Shown here: positions 22,197-29,051 of the stretch, in pieces
Numbering within the stretch: position 1 is the stretch's first letter
Layout: each line of letters begins with the position of its first letter
From: a virus
Reading direction: 5' to 3' (one strand)
DNA length: 32,291 bases
Virus record (IMG/VR): IMGVR_UViG_3300042010_000072
Span: 1-32,291 of that record
Program-made: the position numbers and the translations under genes
Notes under the pieces: generated by a model
What the model saw: the letters and a program-made list of their open reading frames with translations, nothing else
Told to the model about the DNA's origin: nothing
Database searches by the model: none

Positions 22197-22844
22197 ATGA
22201 ATACTAAAACTAAACTCACAGCCCTCGTAACTTCTACCCTGCTCACGGTGGCCCTCGCAGGACCAGCAAACGCCGCCAGCCCCACAACAGACGAACCACT
22301 ATCCGAGTCAGTACCAACCAACTCGATCCCCGTTGTGGCTTCCCCTGTCTCCATCATCTTCGAGAGTCCAGCAGTCACCACGACTCCTGCCGACTCCCCA
22401 ACTGCCCCAGTTGTTGAGGTAGCTGCACAGCCAGCCGCTCCAGCAAAGGCAACTCGAATTGAAACCACACCGAACGGTTTTGGTGGCATCGCTACGGCTA
22501 TTGCGGTTGCAGACACTCCCGCATCCTCAAAGGGCGCTTCCATAGCCGCAGCAGCGTACGCTCAGATCGGTGTCCACCAAGACTGCACCATGCTTGTCAC
22601 CAATGCCCTACGTGCAGTCGGAATCAACCACCACGGATGGCCCGCCAGCTACGCAGCCCTAGGAACTCAGGTTTCCGTCCCACAGGCCGGTGACATCCTG
22701 ATCTACCAGAACGCGGGTGCTGGTGTTCCACACGTTGCCATCTACGTCGGCAATGGTAAAGCCATCCACGGAGGATTCAACGGCTCCACTGTCCTCTTCT
22801 CCGCAAACGTCGGCTCCGGTTACGCAGCTTACCGAGTTGCATAA
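22197..22844 (+). CDS. Secreted NlpC/P60-type cell wall hydrolase
   Basis: 215 residues from ATG 22197. It starts with a Sec signal peptide (KTKLTALVTSTLLTVALAG, cut near ANA/ASP at 27). A long Pro/Thr/Val-rich linker (about 28-110) follows. The C-terminal domain has Cys in VHQDCTMLVTNALRAVG, then GDILIYQNAG and His in VPHVAIYVGNGKAIHGG, the Cys-His order of NlpC/P60 (CHAP is the alternative). It would act on peptidoglycan from outside. It could help lysis, be part of a virion, or block superinfection; the sequence does not decide. The start has only a weak GGAAT ribosome site. Confidence 0.82.
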   Translation: MNTKTKLTALVTSTLLTVALAGPANAASPTTDEPLSESVPTNSIPVVASPVSIIFESPAVTTTPADSPTAPVVEVAAQPAAPAKATRIETTPNGFGGIATAIAVADTPASSKGASIAAAAYAQIGVHQDCTMLVTNALRAVGINHHGWPASYAALGTQVSVPQAGDILIYQNAGAGVPHVAIYVGNGKAIHGGFNGSTVLFSANVGSGYAAYRVA

Positions 22845-22865
22845 CTAGTAAACCTACGATATAAT
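22837..22865 (+). promoter_or_regulatory. Promoter before tRNA-Met and vWA gene
   Basis: TTGCAT (22837-22842), 17-base spacer, TATAAT (22860-22865), 9 bases before the tRNA. The -35 overlaps the end of the upstream gene. Confidence 0.6.
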
Positions 22866-22874
22866 TGAATAGTG

Positions 22875-22947
22875 CGCTCATTCGACAGGAGAGGTTCCTG
22901 CCCCGTCTCATAAGCGGAGTACAGTGGTTCGAGTCCACTATGAGCGA
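22875..22947 (+). tRNA. tRNA-Met or Ile2 (CAT), second copy
   Basis: Acceptor CGCTCAT/ATGAGCG. Anticodon loop CTCATAA; T arm AGTGG-TTCGAGT-CCACT. The D arm (CAGG/CCTG) is displaced by two bases. Confidence 0.85.
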
Positions 22948-22979
22948 CTGGTAAGTAAAATAACGACGAAAGATAAACT

Positions 22980-23561
22980 ATGACAAACCCTGATTACACA
23001 GCACTCCTCTTCATCATCGACCGATCTGGCTCCATGGCTCTGATCAAGGACGACATGGAAGGCGGAATCAACGGCGTCCTCGAAGAGCAGAAGGCTCTCC
23101 CCGGAAAAGTTACGGTGGATATCGCCTACTTCGACAGTGAGCTAACCTATGATGAGCAATTCCTGTCCCTTGATTCTGCTGCAATCGAAATCCATCCTCG
23201 TGGCCTGACGGCACTGCATGACGCCATCGTGGTCAGCACCACGAAATTCGGAGAGGCCCTGTCTCAGCTTCCGGAAGACGAGCGACCCGGAAACGTTCTG
23301 GTCATTATCGTCACAGACGGTGAAGAGAACGCTTCATGTGAGGTCTCGATCTCCGATGTCAAGGAAATCATCACCCAGCAGCAGGACGTGTATAACTGGC
23401 AGTTCCTTTTCCTAGGCGCAAATCAGGACGCCATCGAAACCGGAGAATCCTTCGGATTGCGTAAGGGCGCTTCCATGACCTACGATGCCAACGCCCGTGG
23501 TGTTGCAGATGCATCCATTCTCATTGCCGGTACGATCTCCAATACACGTCTAGGGTACTAG
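22980..23561 (+). CDS. von Willebrand factor A (vWA) domain protein
   Basis: 193 residues from ATG 22980. LLFIIDRSGSM near the N-terminus is the metal-ion-dependent adhesion site DxSxS. RGLTALHDAI supplies the Thr, and VIIVTDGEENA the second Asp. One whole vWA domain and nothing else. Phage vWA proteins are usually of unknown role; in bacteria the domain mediates metal-dependent protein binding. No signal peptide. Its TAG overlaps the GTG start of the exonuclease, so the two are co-translated. Confidence 0.88.
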   Translation: MTNPDYTALLFIIDRSGSMALIKDDMEGGINGVLEEQKALPGKVTVDIAYFDSELTYDEQFLSLDSAAIEIHPRGLTALHDAIVVSTTKFGEALSQLPEDERPGNVLVIIVTDGEENASCEVSISDVKEIITQQQDVYNWQFLFLGANQDAIETGESFGLRKGASMTYDANARGVADASILIAGTISNTRLGY

Positions 23562-24280
23562 TGACAGATTTTTTTGACGGCCCTCTCCTCGGATTTGATA
23601 TCGAATCAACCGGAGTCGATCAGTTCGAGGACAGGATCGTAACCTTCTCTATGGTCTATTCTCCAGCAGAGGGAGCAACCCCTACCGTTCTGGAGTGGAA
23701 GCTAGATCCGGGTGTTGAGATCGCTGAGGGTGCCACGGCTGTCCACGGAATCAGCACAGCCTACGCCCGAGAGTTCTTCATGGATGCTTCGAAGGCAATG
23801 CCCTTCATTGCCCGAAGACTTGAGGCTGTGGTACAGGGCGGTATTCCTCTGGTAATCTATAACGCTCCGTTCGATACAACCATGCTGTGGGCTGAGTTTG
23901 AGCGCTACAACGTACCTCTGACCTTCACCAAGGAACAGATGTACGCTAAGGTCATCGACCCGCTGGTCATTGACAAGGCGTGCGACAAGTTCCGAAAGGG
24001 AAGCCGCAAGCTGACAGACACCGCTAAGCTCTACGGTTACGATCTCACGAACGCCCACAACTCGACGGCGGACGTTGAGGCAACCCTTCACATTGCCCGA
24101 CGTATGAAGAAATTCTTCAAGCCCGAGATGACGATTGAACTGTTGCAGGAATTCCAGAAGGATGCTAAGATCGAACAAAGCGAGTCCTTCCAAGAGTACA
24201 AACGTAAAGCAGAGAATGACCCCACCATCGTAATCAACAGTGAGTGGCCGTATCAGACGAAAGAGACAAATGCCGTATAA
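23561..24280 (+). CDS. DnaQ-like DEDD 3'-5' exonuclease
   Basis: 239 residues from GTG 23561. Exo I is GFDIESTGVD (Asp, Glu), Exo II IYNAPFDTTML (Asp), Exo III HNSTADVEATL (His, Asp), giving the DEDDh pattern of proofreading and RNase T-like exonucleases. In the phage it could trim DNA ends or RNA, including tRNA ends given its tRNA-rich setting; this is inference. The C-terminal 60 residues are charged and helical with no match seen. Confidence 0.88.
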   Translation: MTDFFDGPLLGFDIESTGVDQFEDRIVTFSMVYSPAEGATPTVLEWKLDPGVEIAEGATAVHGISTAYAREFFMDASKAMPFIARRLEAVVQGGIPLVIYNAPFDTTMLWAEFERYNVPLTFTKEQMYAKVIDPLVIDKACDKFRKGSRKLTDTAKLYGYDLTNAHNSTADVEATLHIARRMKKFFKPEMTIELLQEFQKDAKIEQSESFQEYKRKAENDPTIVINSEWPYQTKETNAV

Positions 24281-24338
24281 CGATCCAAGACTCCCTGATT
24301 TCAATCCCCTCATCGACCTCGCCTCTGGCAATCGCTGA
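24270..24338 (+). CDS. Possible 22-aa peptide
   Basis: ATG 24270 overlaps the end of the exonuclease, with GAAAGAGA upstream. It encodes MPYNDPRLPDFNPLIDLASG plus two residues. Too short for statistical support; it may be chance. It covers most of the gap to the next gene. Confidence 0.25.
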   Translation: MPYNDPRLPDFNPLIDLASGNR

Positions 24339-24369
24339 CCGATACATTTCACTACGCTAAGGAAAAACA

Positions 24370-24600
24370 TTGACAAATCATCTAGTAATCAGCCCCAAAC
24401 AAGGCTCTCTTGGAGAATTGACTCTTCAGAGTTCTGACGGTAAGTTCCAACTCACCTTCCCTAGGGTAAGGGTGGAGACTCTTCCCGAAGTTCTTGAAAT
24501 CTTTAGTACACAATATGAGAGCTATGTGTCTGCATTGGACAAATTTAATGGAGACCATCCAACACCAAAGGTAAGTCAAAAACTTTACCCTCTCGTCTAG
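24370..24600 (+). CDS. Hypothetical protein (76 aa)
   Basis: TTG 24370 with AAGGAA upstream. Mixed alpha/beta, with a beta-rich start (LTLQSSDGKFQLTFPRVRV) and a helix (LPEVLEIFSTQYESYVSALD). No family recognised. It lies between the exonuclease and a promoter-led tRNA. Confidence 0.6.
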   Translation: MTNHLVISPKQGSLGELTLQSSDGKFQLTFPRVRVETLPEVLEIFSTQYESYVSALDKFNGDHPTPKVSQKLYPLV

Positions 24601-24630
24601 TTGACACACAGTTAAATGGTATGGTATAAT
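24601..24630 (+). promoter_or_regulatory. Promoter of third tRNA cluster
   Basis: TTGACA (24601-24606), 18-base spacer, TATAAT (24625-24630); both boxes are perfect consensus. It starts right after the upstream stop codon. Confidence 0.85.
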
Positions 24631-24643
24631 TAATTTTATACTT

Positions 24644-24720
24644 TGCGGGGTAGGGGAGTTCGGTTGTCCCCGCTGGCCTCATAAGCCAGAGATCATGGGT
24701 TCAAATCCCATCCGCCGCAA
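24644..24720 (+). tRNA. tRNA-Met (CAT), third copy, irregular acceptor
   Basis: Arm CTGGC-CTCATAA-GCCAG; D stem GGGG/CCCC; T arm ATGGG-TTCAAAT-CCCAT. Acceptor TGCGGGG/CGCCGCA has one G/G mismatch and needs one extra base after the T stem. Confidence 0.75.
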
Positions 24721-24846
24721 CGATGTGTGGTACAGTTAGTAGCTCCTGAGGCTCTTGTCGGTTGTCAGATATGCGCTTTCTGTGCGCTGGACTTAGCGGT
24801 CTAGTAAATTCTCAAGAGGCGATAAGTGAGAGAACACACATTTTAT
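24721..24846 (+). other. Unassigned intergenic RNA-like stretch
   Basis: No ORF is supported. CTCTTG (about 24752) can pair with CAAGAG (about 24823). GCGC-TTTCTGT-GCGC forms a 7-base-loop hairpin like an anticodon arm, but there is no T arm. Possibly a decayed tRNA or small RNA. Confidence 0.3.
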
Positions 24847-24918
24847 TCCGCACTAGCTCAACGGCAGAGCACCCGACTGTTAATCGGGCGGTTCTTGGTT
24901 CGAATCCAAGGTGCGGAG
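24847..24918 (+). tRNA. tRNA-Asn (GTT)
   Basis: Acceptor TCCGCAC/GTGCGGA. The arm CCCGA-CTGTTAA-TCGGG gives GTT. Confidence 0.95.
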
Positions 24919-25001
24919 CGCAATTTAATGCCGCGAGGCCGTTAAACATCCCAACAGTGTAGTGAACCAGCCACTCGGTTGACTGTCCGTTAACAGTCAT
25001 T

Positions 25002-25073
25002 GGGGAATTGGTGCTAATGGAAACACATCTGTTTTGCAAGCAGAAGTCAGGGGTTCGACTCCCCTATTCTCCA
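25002..25073 (+). tRNA. tRNA-Ala (TGC)
   Basis: Acceptor GGGGAAT/ATTCTCC contains the G3.U70 pair that marks tRNA-Ala. The arm TCTGT-TTTGCAA-GCAGA gives TGC. Confidence 0.9.
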
Positions 25074-25145
25074 CTCGGTTTTCAGGTTGTCCGCAACAAT
25101 CTGTCTCTATAGGTTACAATGTTGTCCTATTAGAAAGGTATTTCC

Positions 25146-25277
25146 GTGGCCCTTCGTCTTCACCAGTGTTTTGAATGTGCAACCCTCGTCAATGAGGAAC
25201 CGAACCAGTATGGTAACGTTTATTGCGACAGACATAAGACTTGCGAGGATAGAAATACCTGTGTTATGCTGACTTGA
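25146..25277 (+). CDS. Small zinc-ribbon-like protein (43 aa)
   Basis: GTG 25146, 8 bases after AGAAAGG; TACAAT at 25115 may be its -10. It encodes 43 residues with CFEC (8-11), YCDRH (27) and further Cys at 33 and 39, a likely single zinc ribbon. Such proteins often bind RNA, DNA or another protein. It lies between tRNA-Ala and tRNA-Asp. The Cys spacing is the only support. Confidence 0.6.
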   Translation: MALRLHQCFECATLVNEEPNQYGNVYCDRHKTCEDRNTCVMLT

Positions 25278-25334
25278 GCGGAAGTTTCGGATAGGTCCAC
25301 ACGTCACTGGAGCGTGGCTCAAAAATCCAGTTAT

Positions 25335-25409
25335 GGTCTTGTGGAGTAGTCGGGAGTACTCGTCACCCTGTCAAGGTGAAGATCGCGGGTTCAAATCCCG
25401 TCAGGACCG
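25335..25409 (+). tRNA. tRNA-Asp (GTC)
   Basis: Acceptor GGTCTTG/CAGGACC. The arm CACC-CTGTCAA-GGTG gives GTC. Confidence 0.94.
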
Positions 25410-25411
25410 CT

Positions 25412-25485
25412 GTGGCTATAGCTCAAAGGTAGAGCGCCTGTTTGTGGCACAGGATACGTCGGATCGTTACCGACTAGTCACCCCA
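25412..25485 (+). tRNA. tRNA-His (GTG)
   Basis: Acceptor GTGGCTA/TAGTCAC, discriminator C. The arm CCTGT-TTGTGGC-ACAGG gives GTG. CCA encoded at 25483-25485. T loop ATCGTTA is unusual and no G precedes position 1. Confidence 0.9.
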
Positions 25486-25527
25486 TTTAATGAAAAACAA
25501 AGATAAAGTACAATAGAAGGAGCATTT

Positions 25528-26499
25528 TTGCGTCAGCTTGTCACGCTCGAAACCATTTCAGAAATCAACGAACACACAAATGCAGATGACCTTGAAATTG
25601 CCAAGGTGCGCGGCTGGAACGTTGTAGTCAAGAAGGGCGAATTTCAGCCCGGAGACGAAGTGGTTTACTTCGAAATCAACTCTTTCCTTCCCATTTCCGA
25701 CCCTCGGTTCTCTTTCCTTGAACCTCGCGGTGTCCGCGTCCTTGACGGTGTAACGGGCCACGTTCTCGGTACTATCCGCCTGCGTGGTCAGTGGTCACAG
25801 GGCCTCATCAAGCCAGCTTCCGAATTCCCTGAAGGTCTCCCTGAGATCAAGAAGTGGGAGAAGCCTATTCCGGCTGAGATCGAAGGCACCACCGAAGGCC
25901 ACTTCCTCTACGAGTTCGCCCCGAAGACTGATGCTGAGCGTATCCAGAATCTCGGTCGAGTCCTTGACGAAATCCTCACACATGAGTGGATCGCCACCGA
26001 GAAGATCGATGGAACCTCAACCACCATCGTCAATGATGGCGGCAACATCCGCATCTGCTCCCGCAACTGGGAGATCAGCCGACCCAGCGCCCGCTTTGAT
26101 CTGGCCGACAAGCTCAACCTTGTTGAGATTCTACCTGAAGGCCACGCTCTTCAGGGAGAATACTACGGCGAGAACATCCAGTCCAACCCTCTGAAGATCA
26201 AGGGAACCGACTTCAAGGCGTTCAACCTGTACAAGAAGACCGAAAACGGCCCTGTCGTTGTTCCGTTCGATGAGTGGCCCGACGCATTGGTCCCTCTCCG
26301 CGTCCCTGTGCTGCCTCTGACGCTCCCGCAGACCATCGATGAGATTGTGGATCAGGCTGACGGAATGATGTCTGTAATCGCCCCACAGCGCCGCGCAGAG
26401 GGCATCGTGTGGCAGGGTCCGAAGGGCTTCCAGTTCCTCGGGAACCGTCCCGGCTTCAAGGCGATCTCCAACACCTACGCCGCAAAGCACGACAACTAA
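25528..26499 (+). CDS. RNA ligase with N-terminal OB domain
   Basis: 323 residues from TTG 25528 with GAAGGAGC upstream. Residues 1-115 look like an OB-type domain (KVRGWNVVVKKGEFQPGDEV). The ligase core begins with motif I EKIDGTSTTI (K159 takes AMP). RNWEIS, ALQGEYYGENI, FKAFNLYK (motif IIIa), EGIVWQ (motif IV) and FKAISNTY (motif V) follow in order. The N-terminal OB arrangement matches the Deinococcus-type RNA ligase branch. It seals RNA nicks and could repair tRNAs cut by host anticodon nucleases. Given the permuted tRNAs 6 kb upstream, it could also join their ends. It directly follows tRNA-His. Confidence 0.88.
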   Translation: MRQLVTLETISEINEHTNADDLEIAKVRGWNVVVKKGEFQPGDEVVYFEINSFLPISDPRFSFLEPRGVRVLDGVTGHVLGTIRLRGQWSQGLIKPASEFPEGLPEIKKWEKPIPAEIEGTTEGHFLYEFAPKTDAERIQNLGRVLDEILTHEWIATEKIDGTSTTIVNDGGNIRICSRNWEISRPSARFDLADKLNLVEILPEGHALQGEYYGENIQSNPLKIKGTDFKAFNLYKKTENGPVVVPFDEWPDALVPLRVPVLPLTLPQTIDEIVDQADGMMSVIAPQRRAEGIVWQGPKGFQFLGNRPGFKAISNTYAAKHDN

Positions 26500-26511
26500 A
26501 GGAAAGGACAA

Positions 26512-27294
26512 ATGAACCCTGTACTTATTGGCTCAAGTGCCATCCGCTACCACTTCCCCGATTTCCCTAGGGAACCCAAGGACTCTGATTTCTTTGGAGA
26601 CAAGAACCTCCCGGAGAACCAAGGAAACCGTCCCGTCGAATCGTTCCACCACCCTGACCTAGAAAAGTGGCACTGGACTCCGTTCGTAGCATCTGTTGAT
26701 GAGCTATACACTATCAAGGTTTCCCATGCTTTCTGGGAACTGAAGAACGGCTCTTGGAGCAAGCACATGATGGACGTTTTGTTTTTGCAGTCCAAGGGTG
26801 CTAAACTGATCCCAGAGTTGTACAAGATCCTGTACAAGGTCTGGGAAGACACCCACGGCAAGAAGAAGGCCAACCTTGAAGCGGACCCCGAAGAGTTCTT
26901 CAACGACAAGATTGTCAAGCGTGTCTACGACCACGACTCCATCCACGAATCCGTAGCCTACTACGACAGGCCTCTGTTTGAGCGCATTCTTCGTGATGAC
27001 TCGGACGTGGCCGTAGACAAGTCAAAGTGGGACGCCCTGCCTCACGAGGACAAGCTGAAGATGGTTCGTGAAGAGGTCTACGCGACCGCCCTTGAGCGGA
27101 AGCTGATCCCTAGCGACTACAAATCCAGTCCCGGAGCAGCCTACAACTGGACCCTCCGCAAAACCATCACATCCCTGACCAAGGGCTGGTTTGCCTTGTT
27201 CGTTGTCGAAAACTTCAAAGACCTGACCAAGGCCGATGTCGATTACGTCAAACGACACAAGGACAACGCCCACATGCTTCGACCGTATAAGTAA
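26512..27294 (+). CDS. Nucleotidyltransferase-like protein
   Basis: 260 residues from ATG 26512 with AAAGGACAA upstream. It begins VLIGSSAIRYHF, then KDSDFF (D24, D26), and has a later Asp in HMMDVLFLQ. This GS...DxD...D arrangement is that of the pol-beta-like nucleotidyltransferase fold. The rest is helical and charged with no clear match. It is 12 bases after the RNA ligase and so probably in the same operon, which suggests RNA end processing (inference). The substrate is unknown; toxin-type (MNT-like) or kanamycin-type transferases are alternatives. Confidence 0.6.
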   Translation: MNPVLIGSSAIRYHFPDFPREPKDSDFFGDKNLPENQGNRPVESFHHPDLEKWHWTPFVASVDELYTIKVSHAFWELKNGSWSKHMMDVLFLQSKGAKLIPELYKILYKVWEDTHGKKKANLEADPEEFFNDKIVKRVYDHDSIHESVAYYDRPLFERILRDDSDVAVDKSKWDALPHEDKLKMVREEVYATALERKLIPSDYKSSPGAAYNWTLRKTITSLTKGWFALFVVENFKDLTKADVDYVKRHKDNAHMLRPYK

Positions 27295-27313
27295 TCGAAA
27301 GGTAAACACTAAC

Positions 27314-27673
27314 ATGGCAGTAACAGATATTTCACAGGAAATCCTCGACTGGTACAACGTCAACGAGACGGATGAGACCGCTGAACACGTGTACGAGGCT
27401 TGGGAAGACTTCTACGAAGCTCTCTCCAGCAAGGAACACATTGCAAAGTACGGATACAACACGGCTGTTCTTCCGTCCGGTCCTGCCTACGTAGTTGAGG
27501 ACTTCGGCGGCGAAGGACAGGGCGAGACCCGCTATGTCGTCTTCCAAGTAGGTGAGCAGTTCTTCCGCGTGGACGGCTACTACGCCTCATGGGACGGCAC
27601 CACATGGGAAGACCCGACCCCGTACGAGGTTACCCCCAAGGAAGTCACTGTGATCCGATACGAGGCCATCTAA
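27314..27673 (+). CDS. Tandem paralogue 1
   Basis: 119 residues from ATG 27314 with GAAAGG upstream. First of four adjacent related genes. It shares with the others an N-terminal helical start (ISQEILDWYNVN) and a beta-rich C-terminal half, where YVVFQVGEQFFRVDGYYASW, then PYEVTPKEVTVIRYE, are the common elements. No known family recognised. Followed immediately by the GTG of paralogue 2. Confidence 0.75.
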   Translation: MAVTDISQEILDWYNVNETDETAEHVYEAWEDFYEALSSKEHIAKYGYNTAVLPSGPAYVVEDFGGEGQGETRYVVFQVGEQFFRVDGYYASWDGTTWEDPTPYEVTPKEVTVIRYEAI

Positions 27674-28039
27674 GTGGCTACAGTAGAAGAACTCAAGCAG
27701 GACATCATTGACTGGGTAAACACTAATCAGGGCAGCACATACGGTCATGCCAGTTTCTCCAGTGCGTTCTACGACTTTATAGAAGACCTCACATGGCGGG
27801 ACGCTGAAATTGAACTCCGCTCCGGGACGGCCAAGGTTGTCGAGTTCATCGATGCTGGAGAAGGAGACTACTCCGCTGACACCCGCCTTGTCTTCTCAGT
27901 AAACGAGCAGCTTTTCCGTGTGGACGGACACTACGAATCGTGGGCTGGCAGCGAGTGGAATTCCGATGACATCTATGAAGTCTCTCCGGTTCCCGTAGTG
28001 GTAATCGAATATCAAAGGAAGGATCTCAATGGCATTTAG
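27674..28039 (+). CDS. Tandem paralogue 2
   Basis: 121 residues from GTG 27674, touching the previous TAA. Common elements: LKQDIIDWVNTN at the start, LVFSVNEQLFRVDGHYESW, then YEVSPVPVVVIEYQR. It is closest to paralogue 1. It overlaps the next gene by 11 bases. Confidence 0.75.
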   Translation: MATVEELKQDIIDWVNTNQGSTYGHASFSSAFYDFIEDLTWRDAEIELRSGTAKVVEFIDAGEGDYSADTRLVFSVNEQLFRVDGHYESWAGSEWNSDDIYEVSPVPVVVIEYQRKDLNGI

Positions 28040-28361
28040 CTTCAAGACCATAGGTCAGGAAATTCACGTATGGTATCTCCTGAACAGGCCTCCGTACGAC
28101 TACGACGGACCTAACAAGATGTTCTTTGATGCAATCGCTGACGGTACCGGCGTGGAGCTTGCTGAAGGTTTTGCCTTTCCGGTCGCCAAGAGCGAGACCG
28201 AGAGGTATCACGGCAACTCGTGGGTCGTCTTCGAGTACAGGGGGAAGCACTGGCGCATGGACATCGACGAGTACGATTCGTGGGAGGACGGCGACGAGCC
28301 TACTGAACCCTATGAGGTCTCGGCATCACCCGTCACCGTGATCGAGTATGTGAGGGTATAA
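28029..28361 (+). CDS. Tandem paralogue 3
   Basis: 110 residues from ATG 28029 with AAAGGA upstream. It keeps GQEIHVWYLLN, WVVFEYRGKHWRMDIDEYDSW and PYEVSASPVTVIEYVR. It is the most divergent of the four and has a shortened middle. Its stop shares bases with the next ATG (TAATG). Confidence 0.72.
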   Translation: MAFSFKTIGQEIHVWYLLNRPPYDYDGPNKMFFDAIADGTGVELAEGFAFPVAKSETERYHGNSWVVFEYRGKHWRMDIDEYDSWEDGDEPTEPYEVSASPVTVIEYVRV

Positions 28362-28672
28362 TGAGCGTTAAGGCACTGCAACAAGAAATCCTCGACTGGG
28401 CTGCTGCACAGGGAAGTCACTACCATAATACGGACTTGGATCTGTTCTGGTCACATCTGGAGTCCGGAGACGTTGAGCTTCCTTCCGGCACGGCAGAGTA
28501 CGTGGATATGGAAACCAATATCGGTGATGGCGAGTCCATGGCGATCTTCTCCGTGGGAGGAACCTTCTACGGCTTGGTCGGAACCTACAGTTCGTGGGGA
28601 AGTGAATGGGACGCTGGGCCTTATGAGGTCGAAAAGCGCACCGTGACCATTGAGCGCTGGGAAACGCTCTAA
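28361..28672 (+). CDS. Tandem paralogue 4
   Basis: 103 residues from ATG 28361. Common elements: LQQEILDWAAAQ, MAIFSVGGTFYGLVGTYSSW and PYEVEKRTVTIERWE. It ends the array just before a long hairpin. Confidence 0.72.
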   Translation: MSVKALQQEILDWAAAQGSHYHNTDLDLFWSHLESGDVELPSGTAEYVDMETNIGDGESMAIFSVGGTFYGLVGTYSSWGSEWDAGPYEVEKRTVTIERWETL

Positions 28673-28683
28673 CCAATTTGAAT

Positions 28684-28716
28684 GTATGGCCCTAGTCTGT
28701 TAGACTGGGGCCATAC
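28684..28716 (+). terminator. Terminator-like hairpin after the paralogue array
   Basis: A 14-bp stem (28684-28697 with 28703-28716, one G.T pair) has loop TGTTA. The 3' side is followed by CCAATTTA, with no strong T-run. Confidence 0.6.
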
Positions 28717-28734
28717 CCAATTTATGAAGGCAAA

Positions 28735-29025
28735 ATGACAGCACCAATCACAGACATACTCGGAAACCAGCTTGACGTAGGGGATGAAGTTGCGGTAGCA
28801 TTTCCTAATGGAAGGAGCAGCGCCGAACTCCGCGTAGGGGAAATCATTTCCTTCACCGAGAAGGAAAGAGATATCTGGAATCCGAGCCTAAGGGCGTGGT
28901 TTCCCGGACCTCCGATTATTCAGATTGAAATCAAGTGGGACAAAGACCGTTCAGCCGGATACAGTGTCCCGGAGAAGCCCACCAAGCTCAAGGACCATCA
29001 AGGCCGAATGGTCAAGATAAACTAA
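28735..29025 (+). CDS. Hypothetical protein (96 aa), SH3-like
   Basis: ATG 28735 with GAAGG upstream. LDVGDEVAVAFPNGRSSAEL and the end GRMVKIN suggest a small beta barrel of SH3 type. No family assigned. It precedes the RIIA-like gene. Confidence 0.65.
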   Translation: MTAPITDILGNQLDVGDEVAVAFPNGRSSAELRVGEIISFTEKERDIWNPSLRAWFPGPPIIQIEIKWDKDRSAGYSVPEKPTKLKDHQGRMVKIN

Positions 29026-29051
29026 CATACACTACAGGAAAAGGACTTAAT

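Noticed and set aside
24762-24962. ORF over tRNA-Asn
   Set aside because: It reads through the tRNA and has no ribosome site; a shadow.
28935-29051. Longer start for the RIIA-like gene
   Set aside because: The extension overlaps the 96-aa gene in another frame; TTG 29052 has a good ribosome site and family-like start.
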